From: JANOBD01 sp031411495
Lineage (GTDB): Bacteria; Planctomycetota; Phycisphaerae; Tepidisphaerales; Tepidisphaeraceae
Assembly (NCBI GenBank): GCA_031411495.1
Contig: JANOBD010000081.1
Location: 16,957-80,956 of the forward strand
Reading direction: 5' to 3'
DNA length: 64,000 nt
Shown here one piece after another: positions 42,876 through 53,455 of the stretch. Each line of letters starts with the position of its first letter. Within the stretch, counting starts at the first letter, position 1. A model generated the notes under the pieces. That model saw nothing but the letters and a program-made list of their open reading frames with translations. It was not told where the DNA came from and searched no databases. The position numbers and the translations under genes are program-made.

Positions 42876-45070
42876 ATGATTCAGCCAACCAGATCAAACA
42901 ACAGCACCGTGCGGTCGGCCTCTTTCCCACAACGTCGCATCTTGCCAGGACAGGCTTATCCGCTTGGCGCGACGTTTGACGGCGCGGGCGTAAACTTCGC
43001 GCTCTTTAGCGAAACGCCGTCGCGGTTGATCTGTGCCTGTTCGACAGCGCCGATCAGACCGTCGAAAGCGAACGCATTCGCGTGCACGAAAAGACAGACA
43101 TGGTCTTTCACTGCTACCTGCCGGCGTGCGAGCCGGGGCAACTGTACGGCTTCCGTGTTCATGGGCCGTACCAGCCACAGCAGGGCCATCGTTTCAATCC
43201 GAACAAGCTCGCAATCGACCCGTATGCCAAGGCAATCGGTCGTCCTTTGTCGTGGGATGCCAGCGTCTTCGGATACGACATCACCTCGGCCGATGATCGT
43301 TCGTACGGCGGGCTCGACAGCGCTGCGCACGCGCCACTCGCCGCCGTCGTCGACGGCGCATTCACCTGGGGCGACGATCGCCCGCCGCGGACGCCGTGGC
43401 ATCGAACCTTGATCTACGAAACACACGTCCGCGGCCTCACGAAAATGCATCCTGACGTGTCGGCGGACAAGCGAGGCACTTACGCGGGGCTCGCGTCGGA
43501 GCCGGTGATCGCACATCTGAAGCGTCTGGGCGTAACGGCGATCGAACTGATGCCCGTGCACTGTCACATCGATGATCACACACTCGTTCAGGCGGGCCGC
43601 AAGAACTACTGGGGCTACAACACGCTTTCCTATTTTGCTTTGCATCCCGAGTACGCGTCCAAGAACTTGCCGGCCGCCCAACTCGCCGAGTTCAAGAGCA
43701 TGGTCCGCACGCTGCACGCGGCGGGCATCGAGGTGATTCTCGATGTCGTCTACAACCACACCTGCGAAGGAAACCAGTTCGGCCCGTCGCTCTCCTGGCG
43801 CGCCATCGACAATGCCAGCTATTACAAGCTCAGCCCGGAAGACTCGCGCTACTACATGGACTTCACAGGCTGCGGCAACATGCTCAACATGCAGCACCCG
43901 CGCGTGCTACAGCTGATCATGGACTCCTTGCGCTATTGGGTGACGGAATGCCATGTCGACGGATTCCGATTCGATCTCGCATCGACGCTCGCTCGCGAAC
44001 TGCACGAGGTGAATCGCCTCGGCGCGTTCTTCGACATCATCCATCAGGATCCGGTCCTGTCGCAGGTGAAGCTCATCGCCGAACCCTGGGACGTCGGCCC
44101 TGGCGGCTACCAGGTGGGGAATTTTCCCGTGCTGTGGACGGAGTGGAACGGCAAATATCGCGACGCCATCCGCAAGTTCTGGCGGGGCGACGGCGGACAA
44201 GTGAGTGAGATGGCCGAGCGGCTGTGCGGCAGCCGTGATCTCTACGCCCGCACCGGACGCAAGCCGTACGCGAGTATCAACTTCGTCACGGCTCACGACG
44301 GGTTCCCGCTTCACGATCTCGTGAGCTTTAACGACAAACACAACGAAGCGAATGGAGAGGGAAACCGCGACGGTTCGAACGACAACTTCAGTTGGAACTG
44401 CGGAGCCGAAGGCGAAACGAATGATCCTGCCGTCCTGCGTCTGCGCGAGCGCCAAAAGCGCAACCTCATCGCGACACTTCTCTTCAGCGAAGGCGTGCCG
44501 ATGATCCTCGCCGGCGATGAACTCGGTCACACACAGAGGGGCAACAACAACGCTTTTTGCCAGGACAATGACCTCACCTGGCTCAACTGGAACCTTGATG
44601 ATCGCAAGCAATCGTTCCTGGATTTCGTCACACGCTGCACGCGGATGTTCAACCAACAGCCCGCCCTGCAGCGGCGGAACTTCTTCCTCGGCCGCGACAT
44701 CCGTGGCGAAGGTATTAAGGACGTAAGCTTCTTCGAACCCTCCGGTCGGGACATGTCGGATGATGCATGGTCTCAATCGTCGACGCGCTGCTTCGGCGTC
44801 CGGTTCGCGGGCGACCTGATCGACGAGGTTGACGAGAACGGCGAACCGGTCGTTGGAGACACGCTGCTTCTGCTCATCAACGCTGGAGACGACAAGGTGC
44901 CGTTCCAACTCCCGCCGACGCGCGATGACGTGAAGTGGGAACTGGTCATCGACACGGCGGCAGAGGATCGAGATCAACATTGGACTGGTGAATCACCGTT
45001 TCCATTACTGGGCCGATCCCTCGCGCTCTTTCTGGTTCCCACGCCCGACATTTCGAAAATGCAAGACTAG
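42876..45070 (+). pseudogene. glgX: Glycogen debranching enzyme GlgX, frameshifted
   Basis: GlgX cuts alpha-1,6 branches from glycogen limit dextrins. The N-terminal segment (ILPGQAYPLGATFDGAGVNF, ALFSE) lies in one frame. The rest (AVAVDLCLFDSADQTVESER onward) lies in the frame one base back, so one base is missing at the AAA run at 43012-43014. The catalytic parts are intact (DGFRFDLASTL with the nucleophile Asp, IAEPWD with the acid/base Glu, TAHDGF). With one base restored the protein would be about 731 residues, full length. The gene lies 8 nt before treZ. It could be a real lesion or a base-call error. Confidence 0.88.
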
Positions 45071-45078
45071 GATGCTCC

Positions 45079-47097
45079 ATGCCTCTCGAGACTCGTATCG
45101 AACGGACCATGTCTATCGGCGCAGAACGGGCCGAAGGCGGCGCACACTTCCGCGTGTGGGCGCCGAAGCGAAAGTCGGTATCCGTGGTGCTCGACGATGG
45201 AGCCGAGCACGCGCTCTCAGCCGCAACGGACGGCGGCTATTTCTCGGGAATCGTGCCCGACGTTCCAGTTGGTGTCCGCTACCGCTTCCGACTTGATGAT
45301 GACCAACGACTCTATCCCGATCCCGCGTCTCGCTTTCAGCCAGAGGGCGTACACGGTCCGTCGGAGTTGGTGGATCCTTCAACATACAGCTGGGGCGACA
45401 GCGCATGGCCGGGCCTGCCTTCGCATGGGCATGTGATATATGAACTGCACATCGGATGTTTCACGCCAGAGGGCACCTGGGCATCCGCCGCCGAGAAGCT
45501 CAACCATTTGAAAGACCTCGGCGTGACGATCATCGAGGTGATGCCGGTCCACGCCTTTCCGGGCAAACGAAACTGGGGGTACGACGGCGTCGACTTGTTT
45601 GCTCCCACCGAGAACTACGGCCCGCCGGACGACTTCCGCCGATTTGTGGATCGGGCACACGGGCTCGGCATCGGCGTGATCCTTGACGTCGTGTACAACC
45701 ACTTTGGACCTGACGGTAACTACCTCACCGCGTTCTCTGACGTGTATTTTACCGACAAGCACGCCAACGACTGGGGCGCGTCACTCAATTTCGACGGCGA
45801 ACAATCGAAGTCCGTCCGCCAGTTCTTCATTGAGAACGCGGCGTATTGGATTCGCGAGTTTCACCTGGACGGCATCCGCTTCGATGCCACGCAGGCGATT
45901 ATCGATGCGTCGCCGACGCACATCCTGCAGGAAATCGGCGTTGCCGCGCGGGCGGCCTCGGAGCGCCTGCGTGCCGGGCGACGGATCTTCCTCGTCAACG
46001 AAAATGAGCCGCAGGATTCACGGCTCATCCGCACCATTTCGAACGGCGGGATGGGGCTTGACGCGTCATGGAACGATGATTTCCATCACACCGTTCGGGT
46101 GGCGCTCACCGGCCGGCGCGATGCTTACTACACGGATTATCATGGCACCATCCAGGAACTGATCAGCGCTGTAAAATGGGGCTACCTCTATCAGGGACAA
46201 TTCTACAGCTGGCAGCAGCAACGCCGAGGCACGCCTTCGCTGGACCTGCCACACGCGGCGTATGTGCATTACATCCAGAATCACGATCAGATCGCCAACT
46301 TCGGGAACGGCGAGCGCATTTCGCATTTCGCCAGTCCGGCGCTCATTCGCGCGATCACGACGATGTTGCTGCTCGCGCCGCAGCCCCCAATGCTTTTCAT
46401 GGGTCAGGAGTGGTTTGCAGACACTCGGTTTCTCTACTTTAGTGACCACGGCGGCGAGCTTCCGGAGGCCATTCGAGCCGGCCGCGCCGAGGAGTTGAGC
46501 CAGTTCCCTTCGCTCAGTTCACCCGAGGTAGCAGCGCTGATGGCCGACCCGTCCGCAGAGTCGACCTTCCTCGCATCCAAACTGAACTGGAACGAGTTGA
46601 ACGATCGGCATCACCAGGAGAGTCTCGCATTGCATCGGGATCTGCTCCATCTGCGGCGAACCGATCCGGTATTCAGCAAGCCGATCGATCGCGGAACGCT
46701 CGATGCTTCCGTGATTCAACCTCGCAGTTGCGTATTTCGCTTCTTCTCGCGCGATCACGGCGATCGGGTACTGATCCTCAACCTCGACGGCGAACAGCAT
46801 CTCAGTATCGTTCCTGAACCGCTGCTGGCCCCGCCCGCCGGATGCGAATGGCAGACGCTCTTCTGCAGCGAAGATCCGCAGTATGGCGGACACGGCTGCG
46901 TTCCGCCCGAGACACGGAACGAATACTGGCGATTGCCTGGCGAAAATTGGCGGTTGCCCGGTCATTGCGCACTGGTGATGCGGGCGCGGCCCGCGAGCGG
47001 CCGGGTCGAGAGAACGTCACAACTGAGCCCCAACGAACGCCGAAAGGAATTGCGACTGCGTTCGCAATCGAATCGAGGAACCGATGCCCCAGCATGA
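45079..47097 (+). CDS. treZ: Malto-oligosyltrehalose trehalohydrolase
   Basis: This 672-residue GH13 enzyme releases trehalose from maltooligosyl-trehalose, the second step of the TreY/TreZ route. It has an N-terminal E-set domain (FRVWAPKRKSVSVVLDD). The GH13 motifs VILDVVYNHFGPDGNY, DGIRFDATQAI (nucleophile Asp), LVNENEPQDS and IQNHDQIAN are in order. The C-terminus carries about 30 extra basic residues that overlap treY by 14 nt. It forms an operon glgX-treZ-treY, which turns glycogen into trehalose, a stress protectant. Confidence 0.94.
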   Translation: MPLETRIERTMSIGAERAEGGAHFRVWAPKRKSVSVVLDDGAEHALSAATDGGYFSGIVPDVPVGVRYRFRLDDDQRLYPDPASRFQPEGVHGPSELVDPSTYSWGDSAWPGLPSHGHVIYELHIGCFTPEGTWASAAEKLNHLKDLGVTIIEVMPVHAFPGKRNWGYDGVDLFAPTENYGPPDDFRRFVDRAHGLGIGVILDVVYNHFGPDGNYLTAFSDVYFTDKHANDWGASLNFDGEQSKSVRQFFIENAAYWIREFHLDGIRFDATQAIIDASPTHILQEIGVAARAASERLRAGRRIFLVNENEPQDSRLIRTISNGGMGLDASWNDDFHHTVRVALTGRRDAYYTDYHGTIQELISAVKWGYLYQGQFYSWQQQRRGTPSLDLPHAAYVHYIQNHDQIANFGNGERISHFASPALIRAITTMLLLAPQPPMLFMGQEWFADTRFLYFSDHGGELPEAIRAGRAEELSQFPSLSSPEVAALMADPSAESTFLASKLNWNELNDRHHQESLALHRDLLHLRRTDPVFSKPIDRGTLDASVIQPRSCVFRFFSRDHGDRVLILNLDGEQHLSIVPEPLLAPPAGCEWQTLFCSEDPQYGGHGCVPPETRNEYWRLPGENWRLPGHCALVMRARPASGRVERTSQLSPNERRKELRLRSQSNRGTDAPA

Positions 47098-49741
47098 GGG
47101 TCGCGCCCCCGCGCCGCGGTCGACCTATCGTTTGCAGTTCCACTCCGGCTTTGGTTTTGCTGATGCTGCGGCAATCAGCGACTACCTGCATCAGTTGGGC
47201 ATTTCGCACGCCTACGCATCGCCGTACCTCAAGGCGACGCCGGGAAGCACCCACGGCTATGACGTGGTGGATCACGAAGTTGTGAACCCCGAACTCGGTG
47301 GCGAGAGCGGTCGCGACCTCTGGGTGGCATCGCTCCGTGCGCAAAGCATGTCTCACATTCTCGACATTGTTCCCAACCATATGGGAATCGCGTCAGGCGA
47401 GAACAACTGGTGGAACGACGTCCTGGAGTACGGCCCGGCGAGCCCGTTCGCGGAGCATTTCGACATCCACTGGAATGGCACGCTCAGCGCGCCGCTGAAG
47501 AACAAGATCGTTCTCCCGATCCTTCCCGAGCCGTACGGCGATTGCCTTGCGAGCGGTTCGATTCACATAGAGTTTCATCGTCAATACGGAAGGTTCGACG
47601 TCGTCGTCGGCACCAGGCATCTTCCGGTCGGGCCGGGGAGTCTCAGGCTTGTGCTGCGGGACATGGCGTCGCAGGTGGGAATCGACCCGTTCTCCATAGA
47701 CGAACACACGCGGGGCGCGGCCGAGGCGATCAAAACGACGTTCTCGTGCCGTTGCCTTGAGGAACCGGATCTCGCCATTGTGCTCGAACGCGCCGCTGCC
47801 ATGTGCAATGAGCCCGAACGCCTCCATGAGCTTCTCGAAGCTCAATTCTACCAACTTGCCCACTGGCGCTCCGTAAACGGCACGATCAACTATCGGCGGT
47901 TCTTTGATGTGAACGAACTCGCGGCAATCAGAATGGAGCTTGAGACAGTATTCGCCGCCTCGCATCGCCGAATCACCGATTGGATAAGCGACGGCTCACT
48001 TGCGGGCCTGCGGATCGATCACCCTGATGGACTGGCAGACCCCGAGCGCTACCTGCGACGGCTGCAAGAAGCAGGCGGGAAACCGGTGTACGTCGTCGTT
48101 GAGAAGATTCTTGGCCAGGAGGAGCGACTGAACAATAGATGGGCGACGGCGGGGACCACCGGATATGAGTTCCTGAGCCATGTCAACGGTCTCTATGTCG
48201 ATGGCGGAAATGCCAGCGCGATGCAGAGGATCTACGAGCGTTTTGTAGGAACCGCGATGGATTATGAAGCCATCGCCAGAACCAACAAGCGACGCATCTG
48301 CGAAGAGGCGATGGCGAGCGAACTGACAGCACTCGCCGAATCCGCCTATCATCTCGCCCAGCGCCATCTCAACACCCGCGATCTCAGCCTCATCTCCATC
48401 CGATTCGCATTGCGGGAACTCACCGCCTGCTTCCCGATCTACCGCACCTATTTCGGCGGCTCTGAGAATCAACCCGAAGACGAGGCGGCCCTGCATGACG
48501 CGATCGCCAGCGTTGCTTCTCGACGGCCGCGTCCTGACAAACTGTGCATGCGCTTCATCGCCAAAACGCTCCTCGGCGATGATCCCGATCAACGTCAATT
48601 CGCTCAGCGCTTCCAGCAGTTGACCGCGCCGGTCATGGCCAAGGGCGTTGAGGATACGACGTTCTATGAGTTCAACCGACTCATCTCGCTGAACGAAGTC
48701 GGATGTGATCCTTCAAAGTTTGGTACATCACCCCAGGCGTTGCACGAGTTTTTCGAGCATCGGCAACGACATTGGCCGACAGCGCTTTCCACGCTCTCCA
48801 CGCATGACACGAAGCGAAGTGAGGACGTCCGTGCTCGCCTGAACGCGTTGTCTGAGATGCCTGAGGAGTGGGATCGACGCGTTCACAGATGGGCCGAGTT
48901 GAACGAGTTTCATCGGCAGGACGGCGTTCCCGATCGCAACGCCGAATATGCACTCTATCAATCCCTTCTCGGCGCGTGGCCGGCGGAGGGTTCAACTGCG
49001 TTGAACGTCGACGCGCCATTCGTCGAGAGAATGTCTCAGGCAACACAAAAGGCACTGCGCGAGGTTAAGCAAAGGACTTCGTGGTCCGATCCGGATGAGA
49101 AATACGAAGCTGCCGTCGACAGTTTTCTTCGTCGAATCCTGGACCCTGCCATTTCTGGCGCGTTCCTAGACGATTTCTTCAACTTCCAGCAGAACATCGC
49201 CCGCCTCGGCATCGCAAACTCCCTCTCCCAGACGATTCTGAAACTGGCAGCACCCGGGGTTCCCGACACCTACCAGGGCACGGAGGTAGCCGATTTCAGT
49301 CTGGTCGATCCCGACAATCGCCGGCCGGTGGATTTCAACTACCGCCGAGCGCTCCTCCAACATCGCAAACTGCTTCCGAAAGCAAGCGGCGGCACTCTCT
49401 CGTTCAGCTTCGATCTCGCGAAGATCCTCGTGCACCGCAAGGTGCTGCAGTTGCGAACCGCCTGCCCTGAACTGTTCACTTTCGGAAATTACGCCCGAGT
49501 CGAACTTGACGGACCACGCGCTGAATCGATGTTCGCCTTCACGCGCCGCTGGGAGCGACAACAGCTTTTTGTATGTGTCCCTCGGCTCTCATCCAAAGCG
49601 TTCGCGGGCGAGCCGAGCGGCTTCGAACTACTCGGTGAGTTTGTTGAGAGCGATTCTGGCTGGATTGATGTTCTCGCCGAACTCGATTTGCATCTATTGG
49701 GACTATCGTCGCGCTTGCCGGTGGTCATGATGCAATCATGA
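47084..49741 (+). CDS. treY: Malto-oligosyltrehalose synthase
   Basis: This 885-residue GH13 isomerase converts the reducing end of maltodextrins to an alpha,alpha-1,1 bond. Signatures include STYRLQFHSGFGFADA near the start, THGYDVVDHEVVNPELGG, DIVPNHMGI, GLRIDHPDGLADP with the catalytic Asp, VVEKILGQEE with the catalytic Glu, and MAKGVEDTTFYEFNRLISLN. Length is typical. The ATG lies inside the treZ end, so translation is coupled. The gene is intact, unlike several neighbours. Confidence 0.95.
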   Translation: MPQHEGRAPAPRSTYRLQFHSGFGFADAAAISDYLHQLGISHAYASPYLKATPGSTHGYDVVDHEVVNPELGGESGRDLWVASLRAQSMSHILDIVPNHMGIASGENNWWNDVLEYGPASPFAEHFDIHWNGTLSAPLKNKIVLPILPEPYGDCLASGSIHIEFHRQYGRFDVVVGTRHLPVGPGSLRLVLRDMASQVGIDPFSIDEHTRGAAEAIKTTFSCRCLEEPDLAIVLERAAAMCNEPERLHELLEAQFYQLAHWRSVNGTINYRRFFDVNELAAIRMELETVFAASHRRITDWISDGSLAGLRIDHPDGLADPERYLRRLQEAGGKPVYVVVEKILGQEERLNNRWATAGTTGYEFLSHVNGLYVDGGNASAMQRIYERFVGTAMDYEAIARTNKRRICEEAMASELTALAESAYHLAQRHLNTRDLSLISIRFALRELTACFPIYRTYFGGSENQPEDEAALHDAIASVASRRPRPDKLCMRFIAKTLLGDDPDQRQFAQRFQQLTAPVMAKGVEDTTFYEFNRLISLNEVGCDPSKFGTSPQALHEFFEHRQRHWPTALSTLSTHDTKRSEDVRARLNALSEMPEEWDRRVHRWAELNEFHRQDGVPDRNAEYALYQSLLGAWPAEGSTALNVDAPFVERMSQATQKALREVKQRTSWSDPDEKYEAAVDSFLRRILDPAISGAFLDDFFNFQQNIARLGIANSLSQTILKLAAPGVPDTYQGTEVADFSLVDPDNRRPVDFNYRRALLQHRKLLPKASGGTLSFSFDLAKILVHRKVLQLRTACPELFTFGNYARVELDGPRAESMFAFTRRWERQQLFVCVPRLSSKAFAGEPSGFELLGEFVESDSGWIDVLAELDLHLLGLSSRLPVVMMQS

Positions 49742-49833
49742 TCCGAGGCTCAACGGATTGATTAGGCACAGCAGGGCGGCATCGCTTGGCTCTTCACGGA
49801 ACGTCTGCGTGTCGCACCACGGATCTGCCGTAC

Positions 49834-52122
49834 CTATTCCTTAACGTTGTTGTTGAGCATGGAGCGAATGCAATTGATGAGTGCATCGGGTTCGAAAGGC
49901 TTTTCCAGAAAGCGATCGAATCCCGACTCGATCGCCGTCTGTTTGTCTTCTTCGCGGGTAAACGCCGTGAGCGCCACGGCAGGCAGGCGCGCTGAGTGGC
50001 GGGCCGCTTCGTCAGAGCGGACGCGCTTGATGAACTCAAGGCCGTTCATCTCCGGCATTCCGATGTCGCTGAGGAGGATGGACGGCTGCTGCTGTTTGAG
50101 GATGTCGAGCGCAATCGATGCCGATGTGGCCTCCAGCACCGTCGCGCCCTCGCCGCGTAAAAGCGTTGCGATTGCGGCGAGAGAGTCGGGCTGGTCTTCA
50201 ACAATCAGCACAGTCAAGTTCGCGAGCCCGCGCCACAACGTCGGACTCTTCGATATGTTGGTGTGTTGCGCCTTCACTTCTGTTTCGGCCACCGAGTCCA
50301 GCGGCAATTGCACGATGAACGTGGCGCCCTTGCCAAGTCCGTCGCTATACGCCGCGATGTATCCACCGTGAAGTTCAACCAGTTGTTTGACGATCGCGAG
50401 GCCCAGACCCAGTCCCCCTGCACGCCGCGTCGTGGACGAATCATGCTGCCGGAACGCTTCGAACATGTGCGGAACAAACTCCGGCGCGATTCCCTGACCG
50501 TTGTCGCTCACGCGCAACTCAATGTGTCGCGGCAGCTTCGACAGGCCAATTTTCACGCGGCCGCATGCGGGCGTGAACTTGACCGCGTTGGTGAGCAGAT
50601 TCCAAACCACCTGGCGCAGGCGATCCGGGTCGGCCAGTACGCGAGTCATGCCGTCCTGCAGTTCGCTGACGATTTCAATGTTCTTGGTCTTGGCGGTGGG
50701 ACGGATCGAATCGACCGCGCTTTGAACGAGTGAGAACAGATCGGTTTCGCGCATCTCCAGTCGCAACTGTCCGCGCGAAATGCGGGAGGAATCCAGCAGG
50801 TCATCGATCAGCTACTTCTGAGCCTCGGCGCTGCGCTGAATCGCATCAGTTCCCTCGCTCAGTTGCTGCGGCTTGAGGCCCGGATTCTGCAGCAGCTTGC
50901 TCCAGATCATGATCGCCGAGAGGGGCGTTCTCAATTCGTGACTCAACACGGCAAGGAACTCATCTTTCATGTGGCTGGCCGACTCCGCCGCTTCCTTGGC
51001 CGAGCGGAGTTGATCCTGAGCTTCCTTGCGATAGGTCTCGTCCCGCAGAACCTTGACGAACCCGCGCAATTCGCCGTTGACGTGCCGCAGCGCCGTCATG
51101 ACGCCGCTCCCCCAGAAGCGAGATCCGTCTTTCTTCATGTGCCAGCGTTCGTCGAGCGCACGGCCCGTGGCGGCGGCGCTGGCGAACTCGCGCTGGGGCA
51201 CCTGGGCGGCGCGATCTTCGGCGGTGAAGAAAAAGCCGCCGTATTGGCCGATCGCCTCCGCTTCCGAGTACTGCATCACCTGCTCGGCGCCGCTATTCCA
51301 AGCGGTAATTTTGCCATCCGTGGCGAACATGATCATCGCAAAGTCGTGCTGGCCATCGACAATCGCGCGGAAACGTTCCTTCTCTTCATACAGCGCGAGG
51401 TCGGCGCTGGCGCGGTCGGTCAGGTCGATGATGGTGGCCACCGCGAATCGACGTCCATCAGGAAGCGTCCCCGGGACGGAGGCGCTCAGCTCCCAATGTC
51501 TCAGCGACTCGTCACGTGTCCGGATCATGACTTCCGCGCCGTTGACCGGACCCTCTGTTTGAAACATCACCTTCAGCTTCTCACGAAGCTGGGCGGCGCC
51601 GCTGGCCAGCCTCTGGAGCCAGGTGTCGAGCGTTGGAAGCTCCTGACCGGAGTATCTGGTCGCCTGCGTCCACGCACGACTCAGCTCGAGGATCTGACCG
51701 TCCTCGGCGAACATCATGACAGGAATCGGCGCTTCCTGGATCGCTTTGCGGAACTGCGCTTCGCTTGCCCGCAGCGCATCTTCGGCCTGCTTTCGGCGAC
51801 TGATGTCGACGAACGTCATGACGACGCCGTCGATTCGGTTGTCGGCGGTTCGGTACGGAAGGATGCGGCGAAGATACGTCCTGTCGTCGCTCGCGCTCAC
51901 TTCCTTTTCCCGCGGGATCAATTTCTCCAGCACCGACTGCGCGTCGGTGAGCAGATCCGCGTCCTCGAACTTGGGCGCCAAGTCGCTGAGCTGCCGTCCG
52001 ATATCCGATCCGAGGATCTCCACCAGGTTCGTCACCGCCGGGGTGAATCGGCGGATGCGGAACTTCGTATCAAGAAAGATGACAGCGATTCTTTCATCCT
52101 CAAGCGTAGATCGATCGGGGAA
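49834..52122 (-). pseudogene. Hybrid histidine kinase, beheaded and split by an amber codon
   Basis: A single reading frame spans two open segments separated only by TAG at 50812-50814 (EAQK-stop-LIDDLLDSSRISRG). In order it shows part of a PAS domain (AVIFLDTKFRIRRFTPAV, as in CheB/CheR-fused kinases), two further PAS domains, HisKA with SHELRTPLSAI, the ATPase domain with DNGQGI and GGLGLGLAIV, and a receiver domain with LLSDIGMPEMNG. Upstream, the frame is closed by TGA at 52123-52125 and the expected CheR-like front is missing. The usual residue at the stop is Gln (CAG to TAG). It is probably dead, unless two separate products complement each other. Confidence 0.82.
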
Positions 52123-52176
52123 TCACTGAATGTGCCCCGGCCACGCGAATTGGATCATGCGTGCCGAGGGTTCTAC

Positions 52177-52848
52177 GTGGCGGACATCACACCCATTCGA
52201 TTGCTTTTGGTCGACGACCATCAACTGCTGCGTCAGGCGCTTGCCGCACTGATCCAGTCGGCGCCGGATCTTGAGATTGTCGATACCGTGCCCGACGGAT
52301 TCGTGGCGGTGAAACGCGCAGTCGAGACGCGGCCCGATGTTGTCTTGATGGATGTGTGCCTTCCAGGCATGAGCGGCGTGGAAGCAACGCAGCAGATCAT
52401 CGCCCAATGCCCCGAGGTGAAAGTCCTCGCACTTTCCGCGCGGAATGATTTACAGACCGTTCAAGCCGTTTTTGACGCCGGCGCGCTGGGATACCTGCCC
52501 AAGGACTGCGCGGAGACGGAACTGATTGAAGCGATTCGGCTGATCGCGAGCGGCGAGCGCTACATTGCCAAGCAACTCCGACCCATGCTGATCGCCGAGC
52601 AATTGATCGCCGGCGACAGCTCGTCACGCCTCAGTCGACGCGAAGTTCAAGTCCTGCAGAAGATCACTGAAGGTCTGACGATGAAGCAAGTGGCAAGACA
52701 GCTCCAGATCAGCTCCAAGACGGTTGAAACGCACCGACGAGCCATCATGTCCAAGCTCAAGATTTTCAGCGTCACCAACCTCACTCGCTACGCTATTCGA
52801 AATCGCATTGTCTCGCTCGATGAGCCCGTCGCCTCAGCAAAAGGCTGA
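52177..52848 (+). CDS. NarL/FixJ-type response regulator
   Basis: This 223-residue regulator has a receiver domain (LLLVDDHQLLRQ, phospho-acceptor D59 in VVLMDVCLPGMSG, LPKD at the lysine site). A LuxR-type HTH follows at about residues 155-215 (LSRREVQVLQKITEGLTMKQ, SSKTVETHRRAIMSKL). The GTG start at 52177 has GAGGG 6 nt upstream. It is divergent from the broken kinase, its likely former partner. It probably activates or represses stress genes, but its targets are unknown. Confidence 0.9.
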   Translation: MADITPIRLLLVDDHQLLRQALAALIQSAPDLEIVDTVPDGFVAVKRAVETRPDVVLMDVCLPGMSGVEATQQIIAQCPEVKVLALSARNDLQTVQAVFDAGALGYLPKDCAETELIEAIRLIASGERYIAKQLRPMLIAEQLIAGDSSSRLSRREVQVLQKITEGLTMKQVARQLQISSKTVETHRRAIMSKLKIFSVTNLTRYAIRNRIVSLDEPVASAKG

Positions 52849-52940
52849 TCGATCGCACGGCCATGCACCGACTGTTTGATCGTAACCCTCGAGACTAAGC
52901 TCGTTTTTCGAGCGGACGCTCGAATCAGATCGGGCTAATC

Positions 52941-53345
52941 ATGAACTCTGCACCAAGCGATCTGGGGAGGTTGGCGAAGGAAAGACATTCCTCGATTGAC
53001 GTCCTCGTAGTTGAAGATGATGAATCGACCCGCCGCGGGCTGGAATTGACTCTCGGCCACGAAGGTTACGCGGTGTATAGCGCCGCTTCCCTCCGCGAAG
53101 CGACGGCATTACTGCAAACATTTATCTTTGACGCGATGATCGTTGATTTGAACCTTCCCGACGGAATGGGTGATGAGCTGCTGTCCGATTCCAAGCTCGG
53201 CGTCAGCGTTCCGCGCAAACTGCTGGTGACGGGTGCTTCAAATGCAAGCCTTGAGGCCGTCAGTAAATGTCGCCGATTCGATGCCTGCCTTTTCAAGCCA
53301 ATCAATATCCAGTTACTTCTCCGCGAGTTGCGACGAGCCCCTTGA
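52941..53345 (+). CDS. Single-domain response regulator
   Basis: This 134-residue protein is a receiver domain only, with acidic pair VVEDDEST, phospho-acceptor D69 in AMIVDLNLPDG, the Thr/Ser position in LLVTGAS and the conserved lysine in LFKPIN. There is no output domain, so it would act by protein contact or phosphorelay. It lies 92 nt after the NarL-type regulator on the same strand, suggesting co-transcription. Confidence 0.88.
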   Translation: MNSAPSDLGRLAKERHSSIDVLVVEDDESTRRGLELTLGHEGYAVYSAASLREATALLQTFIFDAMIVDLNLPDGMGDELLSDSKLGVSVPRKLLVTGASNASLEAVSKCRRFDACLFKPINIQLLLRELRRAP

Positions 53346-53455
53346 GCGAGTTAATCGGCGTTTTAAAAACTGTGAGGTGGATGTCCTTATCCGAGAGTGC
53401 TCAAAGCGACCTTCGCCCGTCCTTTGAATCGACCGCGTCGGCGGATCACCGGCGA

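Noticed and set aside
50863..52848. 661-codon plus-strand frame covering the kinase region and the response regulator
   Set aside because: Only the last 223 codons (from 52177) are similar to anything. The first part is the antisense of the kinase.
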